Positions 34,761 through 45,589 of a stretch of 64,000 nucleotides of DNA are shown piece after piece. The translations under genes were made by a program, and so were the position numbers. The first letter of the stretch is position 1, and each line of letters begins with the position of its first letter. This stretch comes from Leisingera sp. ANG59 (GTDB lineage: Bacteria > Pseudomonadota > Alphaproteobacteria > Rhodobacterales > Rhodobacteraceae), in contig NZ_WLCM01000005.1 of assembly GCF_013317235.1 (NCBI RefSeq), positions 29,146-93,145 on the forward strand, in the 5' to 3' direction. Below the pieces are notes generated by a model. It had not been told where the DNA came from. It worked only from the letters and a program-made list of their open reading frames with translations, and ran no database searches.

Positions 34761-35954
34761 ATGAACATCCACGAATATCAGGCCAAAGCCCTCCTTCGCA
34801 GCTACGGTGCCCCGGTGTCCGACGGACGCGTGGTGCTGCGGGCCGAAGAAGCCAAGACCGCCGCCGGTGAACTCGACGGCCCGCTGTGGGTCGTGAAGGC
34901 GCAGATCCACGCAGGCGGCCGCGGCAAAGGCTCCTTCAAGGAAGCCGACGCCGGCGAGAAGGGCGGCGTGCGCCTGACCAAATCGGTGGAGGAAGCTGCC
35001 GAAGAAGCCAAGAAGATGCTGGGCCGCACCCTGGTGACCCATCAGACCGGCCCGGCCGGCAAACAGGTGAACCGCATCTACATCGAGGCCGGCTCCGGCA
35101 TCAAAACCGAGCTGTACCTGGCCCTGCTAGTTGACCGCCAGACCTCGCGCATCTCCTTTGTCTGCTCCACCGAGGGCGGCATGGACATCGAGGAAGTGGC
35201 CGCCGCCACCCCTGAGAAGATCCTGTCCTTCTCGGTCGACCCGGCCACCGGCTACCAGGCCTACCACGGCCGCCGCATCGCCTTTTCGCTCGGCCTTGAG
35301 GGCCAGCAGATCAAGCAGTGCGTCAAGCTGATGGGGCAGCTCTACAAGGCCTTCGTCGAGAAGGACATGGAGATGCTGGAGATCAACCCGCTGATCGTCG
35401 GCGACGACGGCAACCTCAAGGTGCTGGACGCCAAGGTCGGCTTTGACGGCAACGCGGTCTACCGCCACGCCGACGTGGCCGAACTGCGCGACACCACCGA
35501 GGAAGACCCGAAAGAGCTGGAAGCCTCCAAGTACGACCTGAACTACATCGCACTGGATGGTGAGATCGGCTGCATGGTGAACGGCGCAGGCCTGGCGATG
35601 GCCACCATGGACATCATCAAGCTCTATGGCGCTGAGCCCGCCAACTTCCTCGACGTGGGCGGCGGCGCCACCAAGGAAAAGGTGACCGAGGCGTTCAAGA
35701 TCATCACCTCCGACCCCAACGTCAAAGGCATCCTGGTCAACATCTTCGGCGGCATCATGCGCTGCGACGTGATCGCCGAGGGCGTGGTTGCCGCGGTGAA
35801 GGAAGTCGGCCTGAAGGTGCCGCTGGTGGTCCGCCTCGAAGGCACCAACGTCGAAAAGGGCAAGGAGATCATCAACACCTCCGGCCTCGACGTGATCGCC
35901 GCCGACAACCTGAAGGACGGCGCCGAGAAGATCGTGAAGGCGGTCAAGGGCTAA
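34761..35954 (+). CDS. sucC: Succinyl-CoA synthetase beta subunit
   Basis: The 397-residue subunit has an N-terminal ATP-grasp domain ([34 protein letters not shown]) and a CoA-ligase C-terminal domain with the phosphate-contact segment [17 protein letters not shown]. The nucleotide-site region around [13 protein letters not shown] and [11 protein letters not shown] is intact. With SucD it makes succinate and ATP or GTP from succinyl-CoA. A glycosyltransferase gene lies between it and sucD, which is unusual. The ATG is preceded by an AT-rich leader with GACGGGACAGTTTCAG. Confidence 0.97.
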   Translation: MNIHEYQAKALLRSYGAPVSDGRVVLRAEEAKTAAGELDGPLWVVKAQIHAGGRGKGSFKEADAGEKGGVRLTKSVEEAAEEAKKMLGRTLVTHQTGPAGKQVNRIYIEAGSGIKTELYLALLVDRQTSRISFVCSTEGGMDIEEVAAATPEKILSFSVDPATGYQAYHGRRIAFSLGLEGQQIKQCVKLMGQLYKAFVEKDMEMLEINPLIVGDDGNLKVLDAKVGFDGNAVYRHADVAELRDTTEEDPKELEASKYDLNYIALDGEIGCMVNGAGLAMATMDIIKLYGAEPANFLDVGGGATKEKVTEAFKIITSDPNVKGILVNIFGGIMRCDVIAEGVVAAVKEVGLKVPLVVRLEGTNVEKGKEIINTSGLDVIAADNLKDGAEKIVKAVKG

Positions 35955-35966
35955 GGACCTGATCCG

Positions 35967-36794
35967 GTGAAGGCGGCTGTCTATCTCATAGGCTTGCGGC
36001 AGGCCACGGGCCGGGCGGAGCTGATGCAGCGGGAGCTGGATCAGGCCGGGCTGTCGGCTGCGCGCATCGATGCGGTGGACAGCACCAAGGTCAGCCGCGA
36101 GGAAATGCTCAAGCAGTGCTCCCCTGAGGGCAACTGGGGCTATTTCCAGACCAAGGACATGGCCTGCACCCTCAGCCATGCCAAGGCCTGGGAGGCGTTT
36201 CTGGCCTCAGATGCCGATGCGGCGCTGATCCTGGAGGATGACGTCTTCCTGTCGCCCGACACCGGCGCCTGGCTGGCGAATCTCTCCTGGTGGCCCGCGG
36301 ATGCCGGCATCGTCAAGTTCGAACGCTGGCGGGCAAAGAAACTGCAGGTGGCGCTTGGCAAGGATGGTTTCACCCATCTGGGCCGCGAGGTGCGCCGGAT
36401 GATGTCCCGCCACGCAGGCGGTGCGGCTTACGTGATCTCGCGCCAGGCCGCGCAGCATCTGCTGGACAGCCGCCCGTTCTGCATCACGCTGGACAACCTG
36501 CTGTTCAACTTTGACGCCTCGCTGCCTGCGCGCGGCATCAAGGTCTATCAGGTGCAGCCGGCACTTGCCGAACAGGGCAATGAAGCCCCGGGCGAGGTGG
36601 GCGTCGGCCCGCCGCGCCACCGGCCCAAGGGCTGGCCGCTGATCCGCCAGAAACTCCGGCGCGGAATCTACGAGTTCCGCGGCGGCTTCCGAATACTTCC
36701 CAGCGTGGTCCTGGGGCGGGCCACCCTCGAAAAAATCCGCTTCGACGGCCGTTCCCTGGCCACCCCGCAGACCCAACACACACATACCGCTTGA
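35967..36794 (+). CDS. Glycosyltransferase family 25, inserted between sucC and sucD
   Basis: The 275-residue protein has the GT25 features of LPS-type galactosyl- or glucosyltransferases. The N-terminal strand is MKAAVYLIGLRQATGRAEL, and the region near residue 92 holds the donor-binding LILEDDVFLSPDTGAWL. SRHAGGAAYVISRQAAQHLL and TLDNLLFNFDASL follow. It starts at GTG 35967, 12 bases after sucC, and ends 12 bases before sucD, so it is expressed with the TCA genes. It probably decorates surface polysaccharide; the acceptor is unknown. Base composition is similar to its neighbours. Confidence 0.85.
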   Translation: MKAAVYLIGLRQATGRAELMQRELDQAGLSAARIDAVDSTKVSREEMLKQCSPEGNWGYFQTKDMACTLSHAKAWEAFLASDADAALILEDDVFLSPDTGAWLANLSWWPADAGIVKFERWRAKKLQVALGKDGFTHLGREVRRMMSRHAGGAAYVISRQAAQHLLDSRPFCITLDNLLFNFDASLPARGIKVYQVQPALAEQGNEAPGEVGVGPPRHRPKGWPLIRQKLRRGIYEFRGGFRILPSVVLGRATLEKIRFDGRSLATPQTQHTHTA

Positions 36795-36806
36795 AGGAAC
36801 CGAAAC

Positions 36807-37691
36807 ATGGCAGTCCTCATCGACGAAAACACCAAGGTCATCTGTCAGGGCTTTACCGGCTCTCAAGGAACATTCCACTCCGAACAGGCCATCGCCTACG
36901 GCACCAAGATGGTCGGCGGCGTGACCCCCGGCAAAGGCGGCCAGACCCATCTGGAGCTGCCGGTGTTCAACTCCGTGCATGAAGCCAAGCATGTGACCGG
37001 GGCCAATGCCTCCGTGATCTACGTGCCGCCGCCGTTTGCCGCGGATTCCATCCTCGAGGCGATCGACGCCGAGATGGAAGTGATCGTGGCGATCACTGAG
37101 GGCATCCCGGTTCTCGACATGATGAAGGTGAAGCGGGCGCTGGAGAACTCCTCCTCGATCCTGATCGGCCCCAACTGTCCCGGCGTGATCACGCCCGATG
37201 CCTGCAAGATCGGCATCATGCCCGGCCACATCCACCGCCGCGGTTCGGTCGGCGTGGTGTCGCGCTCTGGCACCCTGACCTATGAGGCGGTGAAGCAGAC
37301 CACCGACGTGGGCCTGGGCCAGTCGACCTGCGTCGGCATCGGCGGCGACCCGATCAAGGGCACCGAGCATATCGACGTGCTGGAATGGTTCCTGGCCGAC
37401 GACGAGACCGAAAGCATCATCATGATCGGCGAAATCGGCGGCTCCGCCGAGGAAGAGGCTGCGCAGTTCCTGGCTGATGAGGCCAAGAAGGGCCGCAAGA
37501 AACCGGTTGCAGGTTTCATCGCCGGGCGCACCGCCCCTCCGGGCCGCCGCATGGGCCACGCGGGCGCGATTGTCGCCGGCGGCAAGGGCGGCGCCGAGGA
37601 CAAGATCGAAGCGATGAAATCCGCAGGCATCGTGGTCGCCGAAAGCCCGGCCGGCCTGGGCGAGGCGGTTCTGAAAGCGATCGGCAAGTAA
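36807..37691 (+). CDS. sucD: Succinyl-CoA synthetase alpha subunit
   Basis: The 294-residue subunit has the CoA-binding Rossmann domain ([20 protein letters not shown], then [17 protein letters not shown]) and the ligase domain with [20 protein letters not shown]. The phosphorylated histidine is His251 in [14 protein letters not shown]. It is the partner of SucC. A GGAACCGAAACATG leader precedes the start, 12 bases after the glycosyltransferase stop. Its length is normal. Confidence 0.97.
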   Translation: MAVLIDENTKVICQGFTGSQGTFHSEQAIAYGTKMVGGVTPGKGGQTHLELPVFNSVHEAKHVTGANASVIYVPPPFAADSILEAIDAEMEVIVAITEGIPVLDMMKVKRALENSSSILIGPNCPGVITPDACKIGIMPGHIHRRGSVGVVSRSGTLTYEAVKQTTDVGLGQSTCVGIGGDPIKGTEHIDVLEWFLADDETESIIMIGEIGGSAEEEAAQFLADEAKKGRKKPVAGFIAGRTAPPGRRMGHAGAIVAGGKGGAEDKIEAMKSAGIVVAESPAGLGEAVLKAIGK

Positions 37692-37700
37692 TGCATCCTT

Positions 37701-37751
37701 CCGCTTTGCATACCACAAAGCGGACCATGCCCGGCGGTCTCCGCCGGGCAT
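37701..37751 (+). other. Two adjacent perfect hairpins between sucD and sucA
   Basis: CCGCTTTG (37701-37708) pairs with CAAAGCGG (37716-37723). ATGCCCGGCGG (37727-37737) pairs with CCGCCGGGCAT (37741-37751). No T-run follows, so these may protect or process the transcript rather than end it. A weaker stem, CTCCCG and CGGGAG (37856-37861 and 37875-37880), lies nearer sucA. Confidence 0.65.
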
Positions 37752-37929
37752 CCCCACCCGCCAAGGCAGCTCATTCATTGACGGACCCTGCCGCCAATTC
37801 GGTTTGCACCGCCGGACTGGCCGCAAGGTTCTGCGGCTCATTCATTCATTTGAAACTCCCGAGCACCACCCTGCCGGGAGCGGCCTAAGGCCAGAACGTA
37901 TACGGTCCCAACCCGCAAGAGGCACCAAA

Positions 37930-40881
37930 ATGACCGACCAATCGCCCAACGACCTCTTCCACGCCTCCTCCTTCATGCAGGGGCACAATGCGGAGTATCT
38001 GGAGCAGCTTTATGCCCGCTACGCCAATGACCCCAACGCGGTGGATGCCGCCTGGGCTGAGTTCTTCCGCCAGATGGGCGACGCCGAACTGGACGTGAAG
38101 GCAGAGGCCAAGGGCCCCTCCTGGGCGCGCGGCGACTGGCCGCCAGCCCCCAATGACGATCTGACCGGCGCGCTGACCGGCGAATGGCCGGCCCCGGCGG
38201 AGGCCAAGGGCGCGGGCAAGAAAATCAAGGACAAGGCCGCCGCCAAAGGGGTGGAGCTGACTGACGACCAGGTGCAGCGTGCGGTGCTGGACTCGATCCG
38301 CGCCCTGATGCTGATCCGCGCCTACCGGATCCGCGGCCACCTGGCGGCCGATCTGGACCCGCTGGGCATGCATGCGGCCGGCGCCCACCCTGAGCTGGAC
38401 CCCAAGACCTACGGCTTCACCGATGCCGACATGGACCGGCCGATCTTCATCGACAACGTGCTGGGCCTGCAGGTTGCGACTATGCGCCAGATCGTCGAGA
38501 TCGTGAAGCGCACCTACTGCGGCACCTTTGCGCTGCAGTACATGCATATCTCCGATCCGGAGCAGGCCAGCTGGCTGAAAGAGCGGATCGAGGGCTACGA
38601 CAAGGAAATCACCTTCACCCGCGAAGGCCGCAAGGCGATCCTCAACAAGATGGTTGAGGCCGAGGGTTTCGAGAAGTTCCTGCACGTCAAATACACCGGC
38701 ACCAAGCGGTTCGGCCTGGACGGCGGCGAAAGCCTCATTCCGGCAATGGAGCAGATCATCAAGCGCGGCGGCGCGCTGGGGGTCCGCGACATCGTGATCG
38801 GCATGCCGCACCGCGGCCGCCTCAACATCCTTGCCAACGTGATGCAGAAACCCTACCGGGCGATCTTCAATGAATTCCAGGGCGGCAGCTTCAAACCCGA
38901 GGACGTGGACGGCTCCGGCGACGTGAAATACCATCTCGGCGCCTCCTCCGACCGGGAGTTCGACGGCAACACCGTGCACCTTTCGCTGACCGCAAACCCC
39001 TCCCACCTGGAGGCGGTGAACCCGGTGGTTCTGGGCAAGGTCCGCGCCAAGCAGGACCAGCTGGGCGACAATGACCGCAGCCAGGTGCTGCCGATCCTGC
39101 TGCACGGCGACGCGGCCTTTGCCGGCCAGGGCGTGGTAGCGGAATGCTTTGCGCTGTCGGGCCTGCGCGGCCACAAGACCGGCGGCACCATGCACATCGT
39201 GGTGAACAACCAGATCGGCTTCACCACCGCGCCGCATTTCTCGCGCTCCTCCCCCTATCCCACCGACAACGCGCTGGTGGTCGAGGCGCCGATCTTCCAC
39301 GTCAACGGCGACGACCCCGAGGCCGTTGTGCATGCGGCCAAGGTGGCCACCGAGTTCCGCCAGAAGTTCCACAAGGACGTGGTACTGGACATTTTCTGCT
39401 ACCGCCGCTTCGGTCACAACGAAGGCGACGAGCCGATGTTCACCAACCCGTTGATGTACAAGAAGATCAAGGGCCACAAAACCACGCTGACGCTGTACAC
39501 CGACCGGCTGGTCAAGGACGGGCTGATCCCCGAGGGCGAGATCGAGGACATGAAGGCCGCCTTCCAGGCGCATCTTAACGAAGAGTTCGAGACCGGCAAG
39601 AACTACAAGCCCAACAAGGCCGACTGGCTGGACGGGCGCTGGTCGCATCTGGACAAGAAGGATGCCGACTACCAGCGCGGCCGCACCGCGATCGAGCCAA
39701 AGACCATGGCCGAAATCGGCCGGGCGCTGAGCCGGGTGCCGGACGGCTTCCCGCTGCACCGCACCGTCGGCCGCTTCCTGGACGCCCGCGGCAAGATGTT
39801 CGAATCCGGCGAAGGCTTTGACTGGGCCACCGGCGAGGCGCTCGCCTTCGGCTCCTTGATGCTGGAAGGCTACCCGGTGCGCCTGGCCGGCCAGGACGCC
39901 ACCCGCGGCACCTTCTCGCAGCGCCATTCCGGCATCGTCAACCAGGAGACCGAGGAGCGCTACTACCCGCTCAACAACATCCGCGCGGGCCAGTCGCAGT
40001 ACGAGGTGATCGACTCCGCGCTGTCGGAATACGCGGTGCTGGGGTTTGAATACGGCTACTCGCTGGCCGAACCCAATGCGCTCACCCTGTGGGAAGCGCA
40101 GTTCGGCGACTTCGCCAATGGCGCCCAGATCATGTTCGACCAGTTCATCTCCTCGGGTGAATCGAAATGGCTGCGGATGTCGGGCCTTGTCTGCCTGCTG
40201 CCGCACGGGTTCGAGGGCCAGGGGCCGGAACACTCCTCCGCCCGGCTGGAGCGGTTCCTGCAGATGTGCGGCCAGGACAACTGGATCGTGGCCAACTGCA
40301 CCACGCCTGCGAACTACTTCCACATCCTGCGCCGCCAGCTGCACCGCACCTTCCGCAAGCCGCTTATCATGATGACTCCGAAATCCCTGCTGCGCCACAA
40401 GATGGCGGTCAGCAAGGCCGAGGAGTTCACCACCGGCTCCAGCTTCCACCGGGTGCTGTGGGACGACGCGCAGCACGGCAACTCCGACACCCAGCTGGTG
40501 GCCGACGACAAGATCAAGCGCGTGGTGATGTGCTCGGGCAAGGTCTACTTCGACCTGCTGGAGGAACGCGACGCCCGCGGCATCAACGATGTCTACCTGA
40601 TGCGGATCGAGCAGTTCTACCCGTTCCCGGCGATCTCGATGGTGAAGGAGCTGGAACGCTTCAAGCAGGCGGAGATGGTCTGGTGCCAGGAAGAGCCCAA
40701 GAACCAGGGCGCCTGGACCTTCATCGAGCCCAACATCGAATGGGTGCTGACCCGCATCGGCGCCAAGCACACCCGGCCGGTCTATGCAGGCCGCGCCACT
40801 TCGGCCTCGCCCGCAACCGGCCTGGCCAGCGAACACAAAGCCCAACAAGCAGCCCTCGTGAACGAAGCGCTGAGCATCTGA
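37930..40881 (+). CDS. sucA: 2-oxoglutarate dehydrogenase E1 component
   Basis: The 983-residue thiamine-diphosphate enzyme has an N-terminal helical dock (SPNDLFHASSFMQGHNAEYLEQLYARY) and the TPP-binding core (IVIGMPHRGRLNILANV, then the GDAAFAGQGVVAECF and VVNNQIGFTTAPHFSRSS segments that hold the cofactor and Mg). The C-terminal domain begins about residue 640. It decarboxylates 2-oxoglutarate in the TCA cycle, passing succinyl groups to SucB. ATG 37930 has AAGAGG six bases upstream; the frame continues upstream without similarity. sucB follows after 12 bases. Confidence 0.97.
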   Translation: MTDQSPNDLFHASSFMQGHNAEYLEQLYARYANDPNAVDAAWAEFFRQMGDAELDVKAEAKGPSWARGDWPPAPNDDLTGALTGEWPAPAEAKGAGKKIKDKAAAKGVELTDDQVQRAVLDSIRALMLIRAYRIRGHLAADLDPLGMHAAGAHPELDPKTYGFTDADMDRPIFIDNVLGLQVATMRQIVEIVKRTYCGTFALQYMHISDPEQASWLKERIEGYDKEITFTREGRKAILNKMVEAEGFEKFLHVKYTGTKRFGLDGGESLIPAMEQIIKRGGALGVRDIVIGMPHRGRLNILANVMQKPYRAIFNEFQGGSFKPEDVDGSGDVKYHLGASSDREFDGNTVHLSLTANPSHLEAVNPVVLGKVRAKQDQLGDNDRSQVLPILLHGDAAFAGQGVVAECFALSGLRGHKTGGTMHIVVNNQIGFTTAPHFSRSSPYPTDNALVVEAPIFHVNGDDPEAVVHAAKVATEFRQKFHKDVVLDIFCYRRFGHNEGDEPMFTNPLMYKKIKGHKTTLTLYTDRLVKDGLIPEGEIEDMKAAFQAHLNEEFETGKNYKPNKADWLDGRWSHLDKKDADYQRGRTAIEPKTMAEIGRALSRVPDGFPLHRTVGRFLDARGKMFESGEGFDWATGEALAFGSLMLEGYPVRLAGQDATRGTFSQRHSGIVNQETEERYYPLNNIRAGQSQYEVIDSALSEYAVLGFEYGYSLAEPNALTLWEAQFGDFANGAQIMFDQFISSGESKWLRMSGLVCLLPHGFEGQGPEHSSARLERFLQMCGQDNWIVANCTTPANYFHILRRQLHRTFRKPLIMMTPKSLLRHKMAVSKAEEFTTGSSFHRVLWDDAQHGNSDTQLVADDKIKRVVMCSGKVYFDLLEERDARGINDVYLMRIEQFYPFPAISMVKELERFKQAEMVWCQEEPKNQGAWTFIEPNIEWVLTRIGAKHTRPVYAGRATSASPATGLASEHKAQQAALVNEALSI

Positions 40882-40893
40882 GGATAAAGAGAC

Positions 40894-42414
<1,521 letters not shown>

Positions 42415-42430
42415 GAAGGCTCGAGAGTAA

Positions 42431-42832
42431 ATGAAAAAGATCAGCGCATTAAATCGTGCAATGGTAATTTGGTGCGCTGGTCTTGCTACGTTCGTTCTCG
42501 TCTACCAGATTTGGACGCTCACTTTTAGAACTGCTCCCGACTATTTTTCGGTTGCGATGATTAAGATCATTCCTGGAACTGTGGGCTTCCTAGTTTTCTA
42601 CGGTTTTCTGGCCCAAAATGCCTTCCGGCAAAAACATGGGGTCCGCAAACTCAATTTGATAGCAGGAATTTGGTGGACTGCTCTGGCTGGTGTCATGGCA
42701 TTGCAGACTTTGGTACCTTGTCCGACATGCGATGAATACGCCGGTCAGAGATTTGCAATCACAATCCTATCAATGGGATTAATTGCCTCCGTCCATTGGT
42801 TTTTTCAGCAAAAAATGCAACACACCCAATGA
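42431..42832 (+). CDS. Low-GC membrane protein inserted in the suc-lpd cluster
   Basis: The 133-residue protein has four hydrophobic segments (AMVIWCAGLATFVLVYQIW, IKIIPGTVGFLVFYGFLA, NLIAGIWWTALAGVMALQTL, FAITILSMGLIASVHWFF) and a CPTC motif (LVPCPTCDEYAG) between the third and fourth. By eye its base composition is about 45% GC, far below its neighbours. It starts 16 bases after sucB and its stop overlaps the next start (ATGA), so it is in the operon. I do not recognise a family. The odd composition suggests recent acquisition. Confidence 0.75.
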   Translation: MKKISALNRAMVIWCAGLATFVLVYQIWTLTFRTAPDYFSVAMIKIIPGTVGFLVFYGFLAQNAFRQKHGVRKLNLIAGIWWTALAGVMALQTLVPCPTCDEYAGQRFAITILSMGLIASVHWFFQQKMQHTQ

Positions 42833-43221
42833 CCCTCCCGCTCTGGGGCCTTGTCTGCCTCTCGATCCTCGCCCTGATCCACGTGAGCTGCGATAGCTTC
42901 TTGCTGAAGCTCTCGGTGGGCAATGCCTGGACCGCAGGCCCGCGCGACACCTCCGTCTCCCGCGGCGCGCTGGCGGGCCGGGCTCGCCGCGCCTTTACCA
43001 ACTTTCTGGAAACCGCCCCGGTCTTCATCAGCCTCGCCCTGGTGGCGGAGCTGGCCAGCCTGCAAGACGCCCTGATCACCGGCGGCATTTATACCTATCT
43101 CGGGGGCCGCGCCCTCTACCTGCCCGCCTACCTCAGCGGCGTGCCTTACCTGCGCACCGCCATCTGGCTGATTGCCACCAGCGGCCTTGCCGCCATGCTC
43201 GCGGGGGTGCTCCTCGCATGA
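42829..43221 (+). CDS. MAPEG family membrane protein
   Basis: The 130-residue protein has four predicted membrane helices and the MAPEG-like sequence (TLPLWGLVCLSILALIHVSC; RARRAFTNFLETAPVFISLAL; LGGRALYLPAYLSGVPYLRT). The conserved Arg and Asn-rich helix RRAFTNFLETAP is the family's typical second-helix motif. MAPEG proteins include glutathione-dependent enzymes, but bacterial ones are often uncharacterised. The ATG overlaps the stop of the AT-rich gene before it. Confidence 0.82.
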   Translation: MTLPLWGLVCLSILALIHVSCDSFLLKLSVGNAWTAGPRDTSVSRGALAGRARRAFTNFLETAPVFISLALVAELASLQDALITGGIYTYLGGRALYLPAYLSGVPYLRTAIWLIATSGLAAMLAGVLLA

Positions 43222-43222
43222 G

Positions 43223-43245
43223 CTTTCATCTTTCCGGAAATACTC
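43223..43245 (-). repeat. GAGTATTT...AGATGAAAG dispersed element
   Basis: On the minus strand the sequence reads GAGTATTTCCGGAAAGATGA followed by AAG. It begins right after the MAPEG stop and resembles the elements at 11497-11520 and 54526-54578. Confidence 0.55.
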
Positions 43246-43385
43246 AAATTGCCTCCGCCCGGGCCGGGGACAGCGCCGCAATTCTGCGGAAGCTGCTGCA
43301 ACACCCGCCTTTCTTGAGTGGAATCAAAGCACTCCTTACCCTTACCGGGGCATCCTGCCTTCAATACGGAAAAGGAGTATAACCA

Positions 43386-43655
43386 ATGGCAACCCATGTT
43401 CTCTGGCAGGCCGATGTGGCCGATTTCGATGCCTGGCTCACCGTGTTCCGGCAGGACAAGCGCAACCGGCAGGCCGCGGGCATCACCGACATGAACGTCT
43501 GGAGCGATCCGGACCGCAAAAACCACGCCGTGGCGCTGTTCGCGATCACCGACCTGGAAAAGGCCCGCGCCTTCTTCGGCTCCGAGGAACTGGCCATGCA
43601 CCTTGAACGCGACGGGGTCACCAATATCTCGATCAAGATGTTGACCCCCGTCTGA
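43386..43655 (+). CDS. Small soluble protein, unknown function
   Basis: The 89-residue protein starts MATHVLWQADVADFDAWLTVF and has a strand-helix-strand pattern with a second repeat-like half ending DGVTNISIKMLTPV. It looks like a dimeric alpha/beta (ABM/ferredoxin-like) fold. A good ribosome site, AAAAGGAG, lies 8 bases upstream. It is located between the MAPEG gene and lpd. No function is known to me. Confidence 0.75.
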   Translation: MATHVLWQADVADFDAWLTVFRQDKRNRQAAGITDMNVWSDPDRKNHAVALFAITDLEKARAFFGSEELAMHLERDGVTNISIKMLTPV

Positions 43656-43725
43656 TCCTAAGACCACTATCCCCTAACGCGTGTTCCGGAAAACGGAACC
43701 AGGGAGAACAGAGGAAGACAGACCC

Positions 43726-45117
43726 ATGTCCCAATATGACGTCATCGTAATCGGCGCCGGCCCCGGCGGCTATGTCTGCGCCATCCGCTGCGCCCAGCTG
43801 GGACTGAAAACAGCTGTTGTCGAGGGCCGCGAGACCCTCGGCGGCACCTGCCTGAACGTCGGCTGCATCCCCTCCAAGGCGCTCTTGCACTCGACCCATC
43901 TGCTGCATGAGGCAGAGCACAACTTTGCCCATATGGGCCTCAAGGGCAAAAGCCCCTCGGTCGATTGGGACCAGATGAAGGCCTACAAGGACGAGGTGAT
44001 TGGCCAGAACACCGGCGGCATCGAGTTTCTGTTCAAAAAGAACAAGATCGACTGGATCAAGGGCTGGGCCTCCATTCCGGCGGCCGGCAAGGTGCAGGTC
44101 GGCGATGAGGTGCATGAGGCCAAGAGCATCGTGATCGCCTCCGGCTCGGTGCCGTCCTCGATACCGGGCGTGGAGATCGACGAGAAGATCGTGGTCTCCT
44201 CCACCGGCGCGCTGGAGCTGCCGAAGATCCCGAAGAAACTGGCCGTCATTGGCGCCGGCGTCATCGGGCTGGAGCTGGGCTCGGTCTATGCCCGCCTCGG
44301 CTCCGAGGTGACCGTGGTCGAATACATGGACGCGGTCTGCCCCGGCATGGACAAGGACGTGCAGCGCAGCTTCAAGCGGATCCTGGAAAAACAGGGCCTC
44401 AACATCATCCTGGGCGCCGCGGTGCAGGGGGTGGAGACCTCCAAGACCAAGGCCAAGGTCAAGTACCAGCCCAAGAAGGGCGGCGGCGAGGTCACGCTGG
44501 ACGCCGATGTGGTGCTGGTTGCCACCGGGCGCAAACCCTACAGCGAAGGCCTGGGGCTGGATGCGCTTGGCATCAAGATGACCGAGCGCGGCCAGATCGC
44601 CACCGACAACCACTGGCGCACCAATCTGCCCGGCATCTATGCCATCGGCGATGTGATCGAAGGCCCGATGCTGGCGCACAAGGCCGAGGATGAGGGCATG
44701 GCGGTGGCCGAGGTCATCGCGGGCAAGCACGGTCACGTGAACTATGGCGTGATCCCGGGCGTCGTCTACACCACGCCGGAGGTGGCCACCGTCGGCGCCA
44801 CCGAGGACGCGCTGAAGGCCGAAGGCAAGAAGGTCAAGGTCGGCAAGTTCATGTTCATGGGCAACGCCCGCGCCAAGGCCGTGGGCCAGGCCGAGGGCGG
44901 GTTCGTCAAGATCATCACCGACGCCGAAACCGACCGCATCCTGGGTGCTGCCATCATCGGCCCGGCGGCCGGCGACATGATCCACGAGCTGTGCGTTGCG
45001 ATGGAATTCGGCGCCTCGGCCGAGGACGTGGCGCTGACCTGCCACGCCCACCCGACCTATTCCGAAGCCGTGCGCGAAGCGGCGCTGGCCTGCGGCGACG
45101 GGCCGATCCACAGCTGA
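43726..45117 (+). CDS. lpd: Dihydrolipoyl dehydrogenase
   Basis: The 463-residue flavoprotein has the FAD motif [20 protein letters not shown], the redox pair Cys42 and Cys47 in [16 protein letters not shown], the NAD motif [21 protein letters not shown], and the C-terminal [13 protein letters not shown] with the catalytic His-Glu pair. It reoxidises dihydrolipoamide on E2, giving NADH. Its start at 43726 is 15 codons inside a longer open frame. It follows the suc genes and serves at least the 2-oxoglutarate complex, though the complex may share it with pyruvate dehydrogenase. Confidence 0.97.
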   Translation: MSQYDVIVIGAGPGGYVCAIRCAQLGLKTAVVEGRETLGGTCLNVGCIPSKALLHSTHLLHEAEHNFAHMGLKGKSPSVDWDQMKAYKDEVIGQNTGGIEFLFKKNKIDWIKGWASIPAAGKVQVGDEVHEAKSIVIASGSVPSSIPGVEIDEKIVVSSTGALELPKIPKKLAVIGAGVIGLELGSVYARLGSEVTVVEYMDAVCPGMDKDVQRSFKRILEKQGLNIILGAAVQGVETSKTKAKVKYQPKKGGGEVTLDADVVLVATGRKPYSEGLGLDALGIKMTERGQIATDNHWRTNLPGIYAIGDVIEGPMLAHKAEDEGMAVAEVIAGKHGHVNYGVIPGVVYTTPEVATVGATEDALKAEGKKVKVGKFMFMGNARAKAVGQAEGGFVKIITDAETDRILGAAIIGPAAGDMIHELCVAMEFGASAEDVALTCHAHPTYSEAVREAALACGDGPIHS

Positions 45118-45142
45118 GCCACGCCACTCGGCAGACAGTTCA

Positions 45143-45170
45143 GGGCAGCCCGTCGGGGCTGCCCTTTTAG
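45143..45170 (+). terminator. Intrinsic terminator after lpd
   Basis: GGGCAGCCC (45143-45151) pairs with GGGCTGCCC (45156-45164) around GTCG and is followed by TTTTAGTTTTG. Confidence 0.88.
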
Positions 45171-45232
45171 TTTTGCGAGGAACCAAATCAGCATATGACT
45201 GGGGCAGCTATTCCTTTTCAGGAGACATCCCC

Positions 45233-45541
45233 TTGCCCGTTTCATTGCAAGTCATCTACCCGGCTGCCGAAGGCAAGACCTTCGACCACCACTACTACGC
45301 GGACACCCACATGCAGATCGTGAATCAGCACATGGGGCCGCATTTGCAGTCGATCGTGGTCACCAAGGGGCTGGCCGGCGGGCCGGACATCGCGCCGCCG
45401 TTCTTTGCCATCGCCACATTTGTCTTTGCCGATCAAGCGGCGATGGATGCGGCGATGAAGGCCGCAGGGCCTGCGCTGGACGACATTCCGAATTTCACCG
45501 ATGTGCAGCCGCAAATCCTGCTCGGCGACGTGATCCGCTGA
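45233..45541 (+). CDS. EthD-like dimeric alpha/beta-barrel protein
   Basis: The protein is about 102 residues from a TTG start at 45233, with GGAGAC upstream at about 6 bases. It shows the EthD-type pattern VSLQVIYPAAEGKTFDHHYY with HMQIVNQHMGP, a YADTH motif, then FAIATFVFADQAAMDAAMKA. EthD-like proteins share a ferredoxin-like fold and act as small enzymes or stabilisers; the original EthD is needed for ethyl tert-butyl ether degradation. No such pathway is nearby. An upstream in-frame start at 45173 is less well supported. Confidence 0.78.
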   Translation: MPVSLQVIYPAAEGKTFDHHYYADTHMQIVNQHMGPHLQSIVVTKGLAGGPDIAPPFFAIATFVFADQAAMDAAMKAAGPALDDIPNFTDVQPQILLGDVIR

Positions 45542-45589
45542 CCGCCCGCAACCGGGGCGCCGGCCCTTCCCCGCGGTCGTGGCGGGCGG

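Noticed and set aside
37187-37200. GTGATCAC inside sucD
   Set aside because: A single copy within coding sequence without the paired spacing seen upstream of sdhC and sucC. It is probably coincidental.
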